Source: Parafrankia elaeagni
GTDB lineage: Bacteria > Actinomycetota > Actinomycetes > Frankiales > Frankiaceae
Assembly (NCBI RefSeq): GCF_000374165.1
Contig: NZ_KB893716.1
Coordinates: forward strand, 62,001-126,000
Direction of reading: 5' to 3'
Length of the DNA: 64,000 bases
This document shows positions 1-9,703 of the stretch, one piece after another (positions within the stretch are counted from its first letter, which is position 1; each line of letters opens with the position of its first letter). The translations under genes and the position numbers were made by a program. Below the pieces are notes generated by a model. The model saw only the letters and a list, made by a program, of their open reading frames with translations. It searched no databases and was not told where the DNA came from.

Positions 1-2
1 TG

Positions 3-1106
3 TCACCTCGGACGGCCCGAGGCGACGGGCGGTGGGCTGCGTACCCGGTTCCACCACAGGGAGAGAGCGAGGGCCGCGGCGACGAGGAGGCCGCCGATGC
101 CGGCGAACCAGGCGGCGATGTCCCGGTGCTCGTGCGTCACGGTGATGGTGCGGGGCAGGGCGGTCAGGGCCTCCTCGAGCTGGCCCGCGTTCTGCGCGCG
201 ATAGTACGTACCGCCGGTGGCTCCCGCGACCTGCCTCAGCGCGTCCTCGTCGATGATCAGCGGGTTGCGGTCGAAGCGGCCGCCGCCCCCGCCACCGAAA
301 CCACCGCCACCGAAACCGCGGCCGCCGAAACCGCCGAAGGCGTCATCGCCCAGCTGGGAGCTGTCGCACACCATCGGCGCCGGCGTCGCCGTGCCGAAAC
401 CGATCGTGTGGACCCGCAGGCGGCGCGCCGCGGCCTCCGCCGCGGCGGTCTGCGGGTCCACGCCCTGGGTGTTGGCACCGTCGGTGAGCACGACGATGAC
501 GTCCGCCGCGTACTCGCCGCCGGCGGCGGCCGGGCCGAGGTTCGTGCCGGTGGGGGCGACCGACGGATCGACGTCGGCGATCGCGTCGATGGACGTCAGG
601 ATCCCCTGGCCGATGGCGGTGCCGCGGGACGTGGTCAGGCTCGTCAGCGCCGCCAGCAGCCGGTCGCTGTCGTCGGTCGGAGGGACGAGCAGGCCGGCGA
701 CGCCGGCGAAGGTGACCAGGCCGATGCGGGAACCGCCCGGCTGGGCCCGGATGAAGTCGGCGGCCGCCTCCTCCGCCGCGGTGAGGCGGTTCGGGGCCAC
801 GTCGGTGGTGCACATCGAGCCCGAGACGTCCAGCGCCAGCAGGATCGTCGTCGCGTTGGCCGCGACCGGAACGCTCGCCTGCGGGCGGGCCGCGCCGACA
901 CCGAGCGTGGCCAGTCCCAGCACGAGCAGCGCGGCGGGAACGCGGCGGCGCCAGCGCGTCCGGCCGGGCAGCGCGACCCGGACCAGCGCGAGTGACGTCA
1001 CCCGGACGGCGGCGCGGCGCCGCCGTCGCCGGCCCCACCAGGCGACGGCGGCCAGCAGCGGGAGGGCCAGCAGCGTCGCCAGCGCCCAGGGCCAGGTGAG
1101 GGACAT
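3..1106 (-). CDS. VWA-domain membrane protein (BatA/BatB-like)
   Basis: A 367-residue protein with hydrophobic segments at about 5-25 and 57-73, then a von Willebrand A domain and a last membrane helix near 328-350. The metal-ion-dependent adhesion site is visible as DVSGS at residue 93, with a later LTDGAN loop. A glycine/phenylalanine-rich insertion at about 255-280 (repeats of GGFGG and GGGG) is unusual. It is the last gene of the MoxR operon; its ATG overlaps the upstream stop by one base (TGATG). In the family such proteins sit in the membrane and work with MoxR ATPases in envelope assembly or stress tolerance. The exact role here is unknown. The stop lies at the very edge of the window, so further operon genes could follow. 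Confidence 0.85.
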   Translation of the reverse strand: MSLTWPWALATLLALPLLAAVAWWGRRRRRRAAVRVTSLALVRVALPGRTRWRRRVPAALLVLGLATLGVGAARPQASVPVAANATTILLALDVSGSMCTTDVAPNRLTAAEEAAADFIRAQPGGSRIGLVTFAGVAGLLVPPTDDSDRLLAALTSLTTSRGTAIGQGILTSIDAIADVDPSVAPTGTNLGPAAAGGEYAADVIVVLTDGANTQGVDPQTAAAEAAARRLRVHTIGFGTATPAPMVCDSSQLGDDAFGGFGGRGFGGGGFGGGGGGRFDRNPLIIDEDALRQVAGATGGTYYRAQNAGQLEEALTALPRTITVTHEHRDIAAWFAGIGGLLVAAALALSLWWNRVRSPPPVASGRPR

Positions 1107-2146
1107 CAGACGACCCTTCCGGTGCGCAGGATCGTGAGGACTCCGCCCGCCGCCAGGAGCAGCAGCGCGAACGCGGTGAACGCACCGGCCAGCGGCAGAT
1201 CCTCGTTGTGCGTGGTCAGCCGCAGGTCGATGGCCGAGGCGACCCCGTCAAGCTCGGAGGCCTGCTCGGCGGGGTGGTAGGAGCCGCCGGTCGTGCGGGC
1301 GATACCGGTGAGGGTCTCCTCGTCCAGCGCGGTGTGCAGCTGGTAGCCGTCGACCTCGACGGTTGCGCCCGCGGCGGTGCCGACACCGACCGTCTCGACG
1401 TGCACCCCGGCGGCCTGGGCAGCGATGGCCGCCGCCTCGGCGGTGCCCCCGGCGGGACCGGCGGCGCCACCGGTGCCACCTCCCCCACCGGCACCCCCGC
1501 TGGCGGTTCCGCCGTTGCCGCTGTCCTCCCCGTCGGAGAACAGCACGATGGTCGCCGAGCTCCAGTACCCGAGGTCGGGCACGGTGCCGTCCGGGCCTGG
1601 CCGGACAGTTCGGCCCGTGATCGCTGACAGCGAGGTGAGGATCGCGTCGGAGAGGGACGTCCCGCCGGCGAGGCTCAGCCGGTTGATCGCCGCCGCGGCG
1701 GCGGCGTGGTCGGCGCTGGGCTGGTGTGTGGTGAGCGCGCCGTCCTCGAAGGCGACCACGCCGACGTCGACGCTGTCAGGCTGCGCCTCGACGAACTCGA
1801 CCGCGGCCCGCTTCGCCGCGTCCAACCGGGTGGGCGTGAGGTCGGTGGCGCCCATGCTGTTCGAGACGTCGATGGCGACGATCACCGTCCCGGCCGCCCG
1901 GGAGACGGGGACGGAGGCCGCGGGCCCCGCCGCCGCGACCGCGAGCACGGCGATGCCCGCGAGGCTGAACCAGACCCCGGCCTGCGGGCGGCGCCGGCCG
2001 GACGAGGCGTTCACACCGGGCGAGGCGTCCACGCCGGCCGCGGCCAACGCCGCCCGTCGTCGGCGGGAGGCCCGCGTCACGGCGACGGCGAGTGCAGCCA
2101 CGACCGCCACACCGACGACGAGCAGCCAGGGAGTGGAGAGGGTCAC
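1106..2146 (-). CDS. VWA-domain membrane protein (BatA/BatB-like)
   Basis: A 346-residue paralogue of the downstream VWA gene. It has an N-terminal membrane helix (about 7-25), a second at 60-75, the adhesion motif DVSNS at residue 93 and a C-terminal helix near 320-345. A glycine/alanine-rich insertion (about 215-240) follows the LFSDGED loop. The start is GTG, chosen because it overlaps the DUF58 stop in a GTGA (4-base) arrangement, which implies translational coupling. The family acts with MoxR chaperone ATPases at the cytoplasmic membrane; the client is unknown. The two consecutive VWA proteins may form a pair. Confidence 0.85.
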   Translation of the reverse strand: MTLSTPWLLVVGVAVVAALAVAVTRASRRRRAALAAAGVDASPGVNASSGRRRPQAGVWFSLAGIAVLAVAAAGPAASVPVSRAAGTVIVAIDVSNSMGATDLTPTRLDAAKRAAVEFVEAQPDSVDVGVVAFEDGALTTHQPSADHAAAAAAINRLSLAGGTSLSDAILTSLSAITGRTVRPGPDGTVPDLGYWSSATIVLFSDGEDSGNGGTASGGAGGGGGTGGAAGPAGGTAEAAAIAAQAAGVHVETVGVGTAAGATVEVDGYQLHTALDEETLTGIARTTGGSYHPAEQASELDGVASAIDLRLTTHNEDLPLAGAFTAFALLLLAAGGVLTILRTGRVV

Positions 2147-3030
2147 ACCTGCCTCCGTCGGGTGCTGGCCACGACCCCGACGAGGGAGGAGAGCAGGTCG
2201 CGCCCGGTGTCGATCCGGTGCAGCGGGACCCCGGCGCGACGCATGCCGGCGGCCAGATCGGCCTCGCGTTCCGCCACGGCGTCGCGCAGGCGGGCGCGCA
2301 GCAGCGGGTCGCTGGAGTCGATGAGGATCTGCTCGCCGGTCTCGGCGTCCTCGACGAGGACGAGCCCCGCGTCGGGCAGGTCGTCGTCAGCCGGGTCCAC
2401 GACGCGTAGCGCCACGACGTCGTGCCGGTGCGCGAGCTGGCGCAGCGGCCTGTCCCACTCGCCGGTGCCGATGAAGTCGGAGATGACGACCACCAGCGAA
2501 CGGCGCCGGGCCAGCCGTGCGGTGCCGGCCAGCATCGCGGCGACGTCGGTGGTGTCCGTAGCCGGTGGTGCCGCGGCCGTGCGCTCGAGTTCGCGGCCGA
2601 TGCGCAGGACCTGCCCGCGGCCGGTACCCGGGGGCACCACCCGAGTCGTGGCACCGTCGTGGAGCAGCGCGCCGACCCGGTTGCCGCCGCGGCCGAACAG
2701 CCGGGCCACGGTCAGCGCCAGCTCGGCGAGGACGTCGTGCTTCGCCCGGCCCGGGGCGCCGACCGTCATGGACGCCGACCGGTCGAGCACCAGCCACAGG
2801 GTGAGCTCACGGTCCTCGTGGAACTGGCGCACCTGCGGCTCGTCCAGCCGGGCGGTGGCGTTCCAGTCGATGCGGCGGGCGTCGTCCGCCTCGTCGTAGG
2901 CTCGCAGGCCGGCGAAGTCGAGGCCCGACCCGCGGTCCGCCGTGCGGAACGCACCGAGCACCCGGCCGTCGAGGCGGCGGACCACCTGCCACTCCAACCG
3001 CAGCAGCAGGCGGTCGGGCGCGCCCGCCAT
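2143..3030 (-). CDS. DUF58 domain-containing protein
   Basis: A 295-residue protein starting MAGAPDR. It carries the DUF58 core near residues 40-62 (GLRAYDEADD then RRIDWNATAR) followed by a VWA-like fold with DRSAS at about 83. The open frame runs much further upstream, but the ATG at 3030 overlaps the MoxR stop by one base (TGATG) and gives the normal family length. It is the usual partner of MoxR and VWA proteins and probably helps recruit clients of the ATPase. No membrane segment is evident, so it is likely peripheral or cytosolic. Confidence 0.88.
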   Translation of the reverse strand: MAGAPDRLLLRLEWQVVRRLDGRVLGAFRTADRGSGLDFAGLRAYDEADDARRIDWNATARLDEPQVRQFHEDRELTLWLVLDRSASMTVGAPGRAKHDVLAELALTVARLFGRGGNRVGALLHDGATTRVVPPGTGRGQVLRIGRELERTAAAPPATDTTDVAAMLAGTARLARRRSLVVVISDFIGTGEWDRPLRQLAHRHDVVALRVVDPADDDLPDAGLVLVEDAETGEQILIDSSDPLLRARLRDAVAEREADLAAGMRRAGVPLHRIDTGRDLLSSLVGVVASTRRRQV

Positions 3031-4154
3031 CAGCGGTCCCGCAGCGGGACCTCGGGCATCGGCACGGCCTGCAGCACCCCGGCGACGACGGTGTCGGGCG
3101 CGACGTCGTCGGCCAGTGCCTCGTACGACAGGGAGACACGGTGCCGCAGCACGTCGGGAGCGAGCTCGCGCAGGTCCTCCGGCACCGCGTAGTCCCGCCC
3201 GCGCAGGAGGGCCAGCGCCCGGGCGCCCAGCACGAGGGCGATGGACGCGCGCGGGCTGGCGCCGTGGGTGACGTACCTGTCGAGGGTGCCCAGCCCGACC
3301 GTTCCCGGCGACCGGGTCGCGGCGACGACCCGTACCGCGTAGTCGACGATCGCCGGGTCGACGTACACGTCCTGGACGCCGGCCCGCAGCCGCACCAGAT
3401 CCTCGGGGGCGAGGATCGCCTGGGTCGCCGCAGGCGGCCGCAACGCCCGGTCGACGATGGCGTGCTCCTCCACCGGGGACGGGTAGCCCACGAGGACCTT
3501 CATCATGAAGCGGTCGACCTGGGCCTCCGGCAGCGGATAGGTGCCTTCGGACTCGATCGGGTTCTGGGTGGCCATGACCAGGAACGGGTCGGGGACGGCG
3601 AAGGTCTCGCGCCCGATGGTCACCTGACGCTCCTGCATGACCTCCAGCAACGCGCTCTGCACCTTCGCCGGGGCACGGTTGATCTCGTCTGCCAGCAGCA
3701 GGTTGGCGAAGACCGGGCCGAGCTTCGTCTCGAACTCGCCGCTGTGCGGGCGGTAGACGCGGGTGCCGACCAGGTCGGCGGGCAGCAGGTCCGGGGTGAA
3801 CTGGATGCGCTGGAAGGTCCCCCCGACGGCGGCCGCCAGGGACTTCACGGCCAGTGTCTTGGCCAGCCCCGGCACGCCCTCGACGAGCAGGTGGCCACCG
3901 GCGAGCAGGCCGACCGCCATCCGCTCCAGCAGCACGTCCTGGCCGACAATCGTGCGTTTGACCTCGAACAGCAGCTGCTCGAGCGGGCTGCCCGGAACGG
4001 AGGCACGGGGTACCTCGGCTGCCGCGGGCGCTGCGGGTGCCATCGGCGATGCGGGAGCCGCGCCGGCTCGCAGGCCGGCGTTGCTCCCCGCCCGTCCGCC
4101 CGCACTGCCACGAGGGCTGCCGCCCGCCCACCCGGCCTGGTTGTTCGGTGTCAT
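3030..4154 (-). CDS. MoxR-family AAA+ ATPase
   Basis: A 374-residue AAA+ ATPase with Walker A GVPGLAKT at 93-100 and Walker B LLLADEINRA at about 155. The first 50 residues are an Ala/Gly/Pro-rich extension not needed for the fold. MoxR proteins are chaperone-like ATPases that insert cofactors or mature complexes together with VWA proteins. It heads the tight cluster MoxR-DUF58-VWA-VWA and lies 54 bases downstream of a membrane protease gene on the same strand, so the protease may share its transcript. ATG is the start given here; the low-complexity N-terminus leaves room for a shorter form. Confidence 0.9.
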   Translation of the reverse strand: MTPNNQAGWAGGSPRGSAGGRAGSNAGLRAGAAPASPMAPAAPAAAEVPRASVPGSPLEQLLFEVKRTIVGQDVLLERMAVGLLAGGHLLVEGVPGLAKTLAVKSLAAAVGGTFQRIQFTPDLLPADLVGTRVYRPHSGEFETKLGPVFANLLLADEINRAPAKVQSALLEVMQERQVTIGRETFAVPDPFLVMATQNPIESEGTYPLPEAQVDRFMMKVLVGYPSPVEEHAIVDRALRPPAATQAILAPEDLVRLRAGVQDVYVDPAIVDYAVRVVAATRSPGTVGLGTLDRYVTHGASPRASIALVLGARALALLRGRDYAVPEDLRELAPDVLRHRVSLSYEALADDVAPDTVVAGVLQAVPMPEVPLRDR

Positions 4155-4208
4155 GATCCTCCCGCTACCTTTCCTCGCCTCTGTTGGCGTCAGGTCCGCG
4201 TGCTGGCG

Positions 4209-5015
4209 TCAGATCTGCGGCCCGCGGCCCTCGCCGGAACCGCCCCCGCCGAGGGCGCTGCCGATGGGCACGGCGAAGGCGATTCCGGCGAAGGCGTCGT
4301 CCTGTCCGGGGTCCGCGATGGAGACGACGATGCCGACGACCAGGCCCTCCGCGTCCAGCAGTGGGCCCCCCGAACTACCGGCGTTCACCGAGGCGTCGAA
4401 CTGGATCAGGCCCGTGAGCGTGCCGCTGTCCGTGGTCGCGGTGCGGCCGACACCGGAGATGACACCGGACGAGACACTGTGGGCCAGCCCCAGCGGGTTG
4501 CCGACCGCGACCACCTCGCCGCCGACCGCCACGCGGCCGCCGAGCGTCGCCGGCACGACCGGCTGCGGCAGGTTCGCCGGGACGAGCGTGGCGATGTCCG
4601 TCTCCCGGTCGGCCGAGGCGACGGTGGCGGTGGAGCGGGTGCCGTCGGCGAACAGGAGGCTGACCGCGCCGCCGTCGGCGATGACGTGGTTGGCGGTGAG
4701 GACCGTGCCGTCGTCCGCCGCGATCACGCCGGAACCCAGCGAGCCGCGGTCGGTCCGCACCATCACCACCGAGGGCCCGATCCGCTGGTAGATCTCCGCG
4801 ACGGCGGGCGCCGCGCTCGGGCCGGGACTCGGCGACGCCGCAGCGGCGGGGCCGGCATCCGGTGCCACCGGGCCGCCCGCGGGCCGCACCGCCAGCACGG
4901 CGACCGCGACGACCAGCGCGACGATGACGACACCGCCGGTGACAGCCAGGATTCGGGCGCCACGCGACCCGAACGCCTGCCCGTCGGCTGTGTGGGGCTC
5001 TGACCCGGATGACAC
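4209..5015 (-). CDS. Membrane-anchored trypsin-like serine protease (S1C/HtrA type, no PDZ)
   Basis: A 268-residue protein with a short cytosolic N-terminus, one membrane helix at about 22-44, an Ala/Pro/Ser linker and a trypsin-like domain. The catalytic triad is readable as His110 in TANHV, Asp140 in RETDIATL and Ser215 in GSSGGP. HtrA/DegP proteins normally carry a C-terminal PDZ domain; here the chain ends about 50 residues after the Ser, so none is present. The protease domain should face outside the membrane. It lies just upstream of moxR on the same strand, suggesting a shared envelope quality-control role. Confidence 0.85.
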   Translation of the reverse strand: MSSGSEPHTADGQAFGSRGARILAVTGGVVIVALVVAVAVLAVRPAGGPVAPDAGPAAAASPSPGPSAAPAVAEIYQRIGPSVVMVRTDRGSLGSGVIAADDGTVLTANHVIADGGAVSLLFADGTRSTATVASADRETDIATLVPANLPQPVVPATLGGRVAVGGEVVAVGNPLGLAHSVSSGVISGVGRTATTDSGTLTGLIQFDASVNAGSSGGPLLDAEGLVVGIVVSIADPGQDDAFAGIAFAVPIGSALGGGGSGEGRGPQI

Positions 5016-5242
5016 ATCCTGAAACTAGGGGCCGCATCTGAACGGAGCCTGAGCAATTGCTGTGTATCCGGCAAGGCCGGGCCTTATGTCCCCGCCGGGT
5101 GCAGCCGGGGGCGGGAAGGGGATACCGCCGTTACCTGGCAGGGCAGGCCCTCCCAGGGACGGCGAGGCTGCGGAAGAGTCGGTGCGGCCACGGCACCGAC
5201 CACCGCACGGCACGGCGCGACACCGGAGAAGGAGAAGCGACC

Positions 5243-6214
<972 letters not shown>

Positions 6215-6269
6215 CCGTGGCGGTCCAGCCGCACCACCTCCCGATCTCGATCACAAAGGAAACCCCATC

Positions 6270-7307
6270 ATGCGAGCAACGTTCATGTACGGAGCCGGTG
6301 ACGTCCGTGTCGAGGACGTCGCCGACGCCAAGCTGCACGAGCCGACGGATGCCGTGGTCCGGGTGGTACTGGCGTGTGTGTGCGGGTCCGACCTGCACCC
6401 CTACCGCTCCATGGCCGCGACCGACGACGGCGTTCCCATGGGGCACGAGTTCCTCGGCGTCGTCGAGGAGGTCGGCAGGGAGGTGACCGGCCTGGCACCG
6501 GGTGACTTCGTCGTGTCCCCGTTCGCGGTCTCCGACAACACCTGCGCGTTCTGTCGCGAGGGGTTCCACACCGCCTGCGTGCACGGCGGCTGGTACGGCG
6601 CCGGCGGGATCGGCGGCGCGCAGGCCGAGGCGGTGCGGGTCCCGCAGGCCGCCGGCACGCTCGTGAAGATCCCCGGCGGCGTCGACGAGGCGCTGTGGCC
6701 CTCACTGCTGACCCTGTCGGACGTCTACCTCACCGGCTACCACGCTGCGCACATGGGCAGAGTGGGTCCGGGCAGCACTGTCACCGTGATCGGCGACGGT
6801 GCGGTCGGCCTGTCCGCGGTCCTCGCCGCCAGGCAGCTCGGCGCCGAGCGGATCATCCTCATGGGCCGGCACACCGCCCGCACCGACCTGGGGCGCGACT
6901 TCGGCGCCACCGACGTGGTCGCCGAACGCGGCGACGAGGGCGTCGCGAAGGTCCTGGAGCTCACCGGCGGCGAGGGCAGCCACATCGTGCTCGAGGCCGT
7001 CGGGCACATGCCCGCCTACGAGCAGGCCTACGGCATCGTGCGACCGGGCGGGATCATCTCCCGGGTCGGCGTGCCCCAGTACGAACAGGCACCGGTCGGG
7101 TTCGGGTCGCTGTTCGGGAAGAACGCCACCCTCACCGGCGGCCCCGCCCCCGTACGCGCCTACATCGAGCAGGCGCTGCCCCTCGTCCTCGACGGCCGCA
7201 TCGACCCCGGGCGGGTCTTCGACCGCACCGTCGACCTCGACCACGTCGCCGACGCCTACCAGGCGATGGACTCCCGCGAGGCGCTGAAGGTCGTCGTCCG
7301 TCCCTGA
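6270..7307 (+). CDS. Zinc-dependent alcohol dehydrogenase (MDR family)
   Basis: A 345-residue medium-chain dehydrogenase. The catalytic zinc site is seen as Cys38 (CVCGSD) and His59-Glu60 (GHE). The structural-zinc lobe is reduced: Cys92, Cys95 and Cys103 are present but the usual fourth cysteine spacing is not. The Rossmann motif GDGAVG lies near residue 173, so NAD(P) is the cofactor. An AAAGGAAA ribosome site precedes the ATG. It is probably cotranscribed with the aldo/keto reductase upstream. Confidence 0.88.
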   Translation: MRATFMYGAGDVRVEDVADAKLHEPTDAVVRVVLACVCGSDLHPYRSMAATDDGVPMGHEFLGVVEEVGREVTGLAPGDFVVSPFAVSDNTCAFCREGFHTACVHGGWYGAGGIGGAQAEAVRVPQAAGTLVKIPGGVDEALWPSLLTLSDVYLTGYHAAHMGRVGPGSTVTVIGDGAVGLSAVLAARQLGAERIILMGRHTARTDLGRDFGATDVVAERGDEGVAKVLELTGGEGSHIVLEAVGHMPAYEQAYGIVRPGGIISRVGVPQYEQAPVGFGSLFGKNATLTGGPAPVRAYIEQALPLVLDGRIDPGRVFDRTVDLDHVADAYQAMDSREALKVVVRP

Positions 7308-7413
7308 CCCGGCACCGCACCGCACCGCAGCACCGTGAGGCGGCACCGCAGCCCAGGTCGTCGACCAGGTTCTGAGCCGCGCGGGAGAGCAGCCCTCCGT
7401 TACGCCCACGAAC

Positions 7414-7447
7414 GCCTGGTGGCCGGGCGGTGCGCTGGCCACCAGGC
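7414..7447. terminator. Hairpin between convergent genes
   Basis: An 11-bp perfect stem (GCCTGGTGGCC and GGCCACCAGGC) with a 12-base loop lies between the ends of the alcohol dehydrogenase and the convergent SDR gene. There is no U-run, as is common in high-GC actinobacteria. It could terminate transcription from both sides. Confidence 0.55.
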
Positions 7448-7461
7448 ATCCGGCCGGCCTG

Positions 7462-8411
7462 TCAGACGGGCAGCAGGGTGTGCCCGGCCTGGGTCGGGTT
7501 GAGCCCGACGCTGAACCGCTCGGCGCGTTCTCGCAGCGTCGCGGCGGCAGCGTCCCGGCCGAGCATCAGGCAGTACTCGCCGGCCTGGATGCCGCGCAGG
7601 ACGTCGTCGGCGAGTTCGTCAAGCGGCTGGATCGGAATCTCGGTGCCGGCCCTGGCCGCCGACTCGACAAGAGTCGCCACCGTCGTCGCCGGTGTCGCCC
7701 GCGGTTTCTCCCGAGCCAGCTCCGCCGGCCGGTTGCGGTCGGAGGTCCACAGCCCGGTGTCGAGCAGGCCCTTGCCGGACGGCAGGAACAGGGACACGCC
7801 GATCGGGTGGCCCTCCTCCCGAGCTGCGCGCCGAGGCACTCGGTCAGGATCGACACCGCCGACTTGCTCGCCGCGTACACTGACGCGCTCGGCATCGGCG
7901 CGACCGCGCCGTCACCGGATGATGTGTTCACCACGTGCCCGGGCTCGCCCGAGGCGATCATCCGCGGCACGAAGGCGCGGATGCCGTTCGCGACACCGTA
8001 GACGTTGACCCCGAAGGTCCACCGCCAGTCGTTCGGCGTCGTCTCCCAGACCTTGGCCGACGGCGGCCCGACCCCGGCATTGTTCACCAGCACGTGTGTC
8101 CGGCCGTGCCGGCGGAACACCTCCTCGGCCAGTGCCTCCACCGAGTCGGCGTCCGACACGTCAGCGACCATGCCGCTGATCTCGGCGCCGGTCCGCGTGC
8201 GCAGCGCCTCGACGGTGGCGTCGAGTGCGTCCTTCTCGATGTCGGAGAGCACGAGTACGGCACCAGCCCAGGCGAAGGCCTCGGCCAGCGACCTGCCGAT
8301 GCCGGCCGCGCCACCGGTGATCACGACGATCTTCCCGGCGAAGTCCGTGATGGTCGGGCGCGGCGCGCGGCCAGTGCCATCGGCCGGGGCCGGAGTGGCT
8401 GCCGCGCTCAC
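7462..8411 (-). pseudogene. Short-chain dehydrogenase/reductase with a frameshift
   Basis: The N-terminal part (from GTG at 8411) has the SDR motifs GGAAGIG, NNAGVG, the Ser of NTSSG and YAASK. The family C-terminus continues in another frame from about 7818 (EEGHPIGVSL onward) to the stop at 7462. One base appears to be missing in the G/C run near 7815-7822: restoring it would join QL to REEGHP. The GTG overlaps the upstream amidohydrolase stop as GTGA. Either the gene is dead or the assembly lacks a base. The enzyme would be NAD(P)-dependent, substrate unknown. Confidence 0.75.
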
Positions 8412-8917
8412 GCTGCCGCCCCCTTGCCGTGGACGCCCTCGACCGTCATCCCGATGCGCTCGACCACCGGCGCGAGCTTCTCGAGGTCGAAGCCGTACAG
8501 CTCGGCGGCGTTCAGTCCGAGGATGCGCCGGGTGTCGGCCTCCGGCACGTCGCCGAACCGGTTCCGAAGCCATTCGCGGGTGTGCGGCCAGGTTCCTTCC
8601 GGGTGGGGGTAGTCGTGACCCCACATCAGCCGGTCGACACCGATCTCGTGGCGCCGCGACACCTTGATGTCGCCCATGACCGACGACGCCATCCACACGT
8701 TGCGCCTGTAGTAGTCGGACGGCTTCATGCTCATGCCGTCGCGGAAGGTCTTCGGCCCGAACTTGCGGATCGAGTGGTCGCCCTCCCACTTCGCGTCCAT
8801 CCGGGACAGGATGTCCGGCACCTCAGAGCCGCACGCCTCCGGTACATCGGACCGTGCTGACGGGTCAGACGGTGCCGGAGAGCCCGCAGGAGCGGCAGCC
8901 CGCTCCGGGGCCGCCAA
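8408..8917 (-). pseudogene. Amidohydrolase C-terminal fragment
   Basis: An open frame of 169 residues whose last 130 match the C-terminal third of amidohydrolase-2 (TIM-barrel) proteins: the WGHDYPHPEGTWP segment with the catalytic Asp region, then the helical tail ILGLNAAELYGFD. The metal-binding N-terminal D-x-H and the middle of the barrel are absent, and the first 30 residues are low complexity. It is coupled (GTGA) to the broken SDR. It is a paralogue of the complete amidohydrolase at 31421-32683. It cannot be active alone. Confidence 0.7.
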
Positions 8918-8934
8918 GGATCGCGGTCAGCGCA

Positions 8935-9266
8935 CTACTGAACTTTAATGCGTGGAGTCACGCTGACCACAGATCCTCCCAGGCCAGGCCGGTTTCGGCG
9001 AGGAATCCCAACAGCAGCGCGGGTCGGTACTGCAGCCGTTTCAGTCCGTTTTTTGGCCGCAGCCGCGAGCATGCTGTCGGAGCTGTCGACGGCGACTACC
9101 TCGGCATCCGGAAATCGTTCGAGAAGAGCCTCGGTGACTCGACCAGAACCACATCCTGCATCGAGCACCCGCGTGATCGGCGTACCGGAAATCCTGTCGA
9201 GAACATCTAGGCCCCACCGATGCTGGGGGGCTCGCAACCGTGCCATAATGCTCACCATTCCACACG
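8935..9266 (-). pseudogene. SAM-dependent methyltransferase remnant
   Basis: Minus-strand reading shows the N-terminal Rossmann part of a class I methyltransferase: QHRWGLDVLDRI, the SAM-binding VLDAGCGSGRVTE and the acidic loop VVAVDSSDSM. After AAAAKKRTE family similarity is lost, and the end (PALLLGFLAETGL) reads better in another frame. The catalytic C-terminal half is missing. The fragment abuts a transposase scrap on its 5' side, which suggests an insertion and deletion event. Confidence 0.6.
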
Positions 9267-9380
9267 TCAGCAACACTCCTTCGCCTGGTTCGCGTTGCTC
9301 GTCGCGAAGGTCCGCAACGGTCCGAACTGGGCCTCGATCGGGTTCACCCACGACGCGTTCGTCGGGGTCGACTGCCTCAG
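9267..9380 (-). mobile_element. IS630-like transposase C-terminal scrap
   Basis: The minus strand encodes TPTNASWVNPIEAQF followed by GPLRTFATSN and a stop at 9267-9269. This is the conserved C-terminal block of IS630/Tc1-type DDE transposases (PTNASW-NxIEAQF, containing the last catalytic Glu). Nothing else of the transposase is visible, so this is a dead fragment beside the methyltransferase remnant. Confidence 0.65.
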
Positions 9381-9703
9381 TTGACGACGAGTGAATTGCT
9401 AGTGGACCCGTTTGCGGCAGGATGCCGGGAGGCATTCAGTATCCGTCAAGTACTCGGCTCCAAACTGATTCCTGGCGACGGCGACGGTCATGAGAAACCG
9501 ATACTGAACGGTACGCCAGGAAGGGCTCACCTCGATGACGTGCTCCTCGGCGATGTGCCGCCGCGACCGCCGCCCGATGCCAGCCGGCCAGCGACCGAGC
9601 GACGTGTGCACGCCGCGGGAGCCGTCCGGCGCCCCGGTACGGCGAGCCGCGGAAGCACCGGCCCAGTCTGCGATCCGGCCACGGCATACTCGAGGAGGTC
9701 GCC
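9381..9703. other. Intergenic stretch without a recognisable gene
   Basis: About 320 bases between the transposase scrap and the transporter gene. An imperfect inverted repeat (CATTCAGTATCCG near 9433 against CCGATACTGAACG near 9498) may be a remnant of an element end. No open frame here shows family features. The promoter of the transporter at 9704 probably lies in the right part but no clear boxes were found. Confidence 0.4.

Noticed and set aside
2143-4131. A 662-residue reading of the DUF58 frame
   Set aside because: The upstream 360 residues are an out-of-frame reading of moxR; the coupled ATG at 3030 gives the normal length.
3141-5003. A 620-residue plus-strand open frame over the MoxR and protease genes
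   Set aside because: Antisense shadow; the minus strand carries Walker motifs and a catalytic triad.
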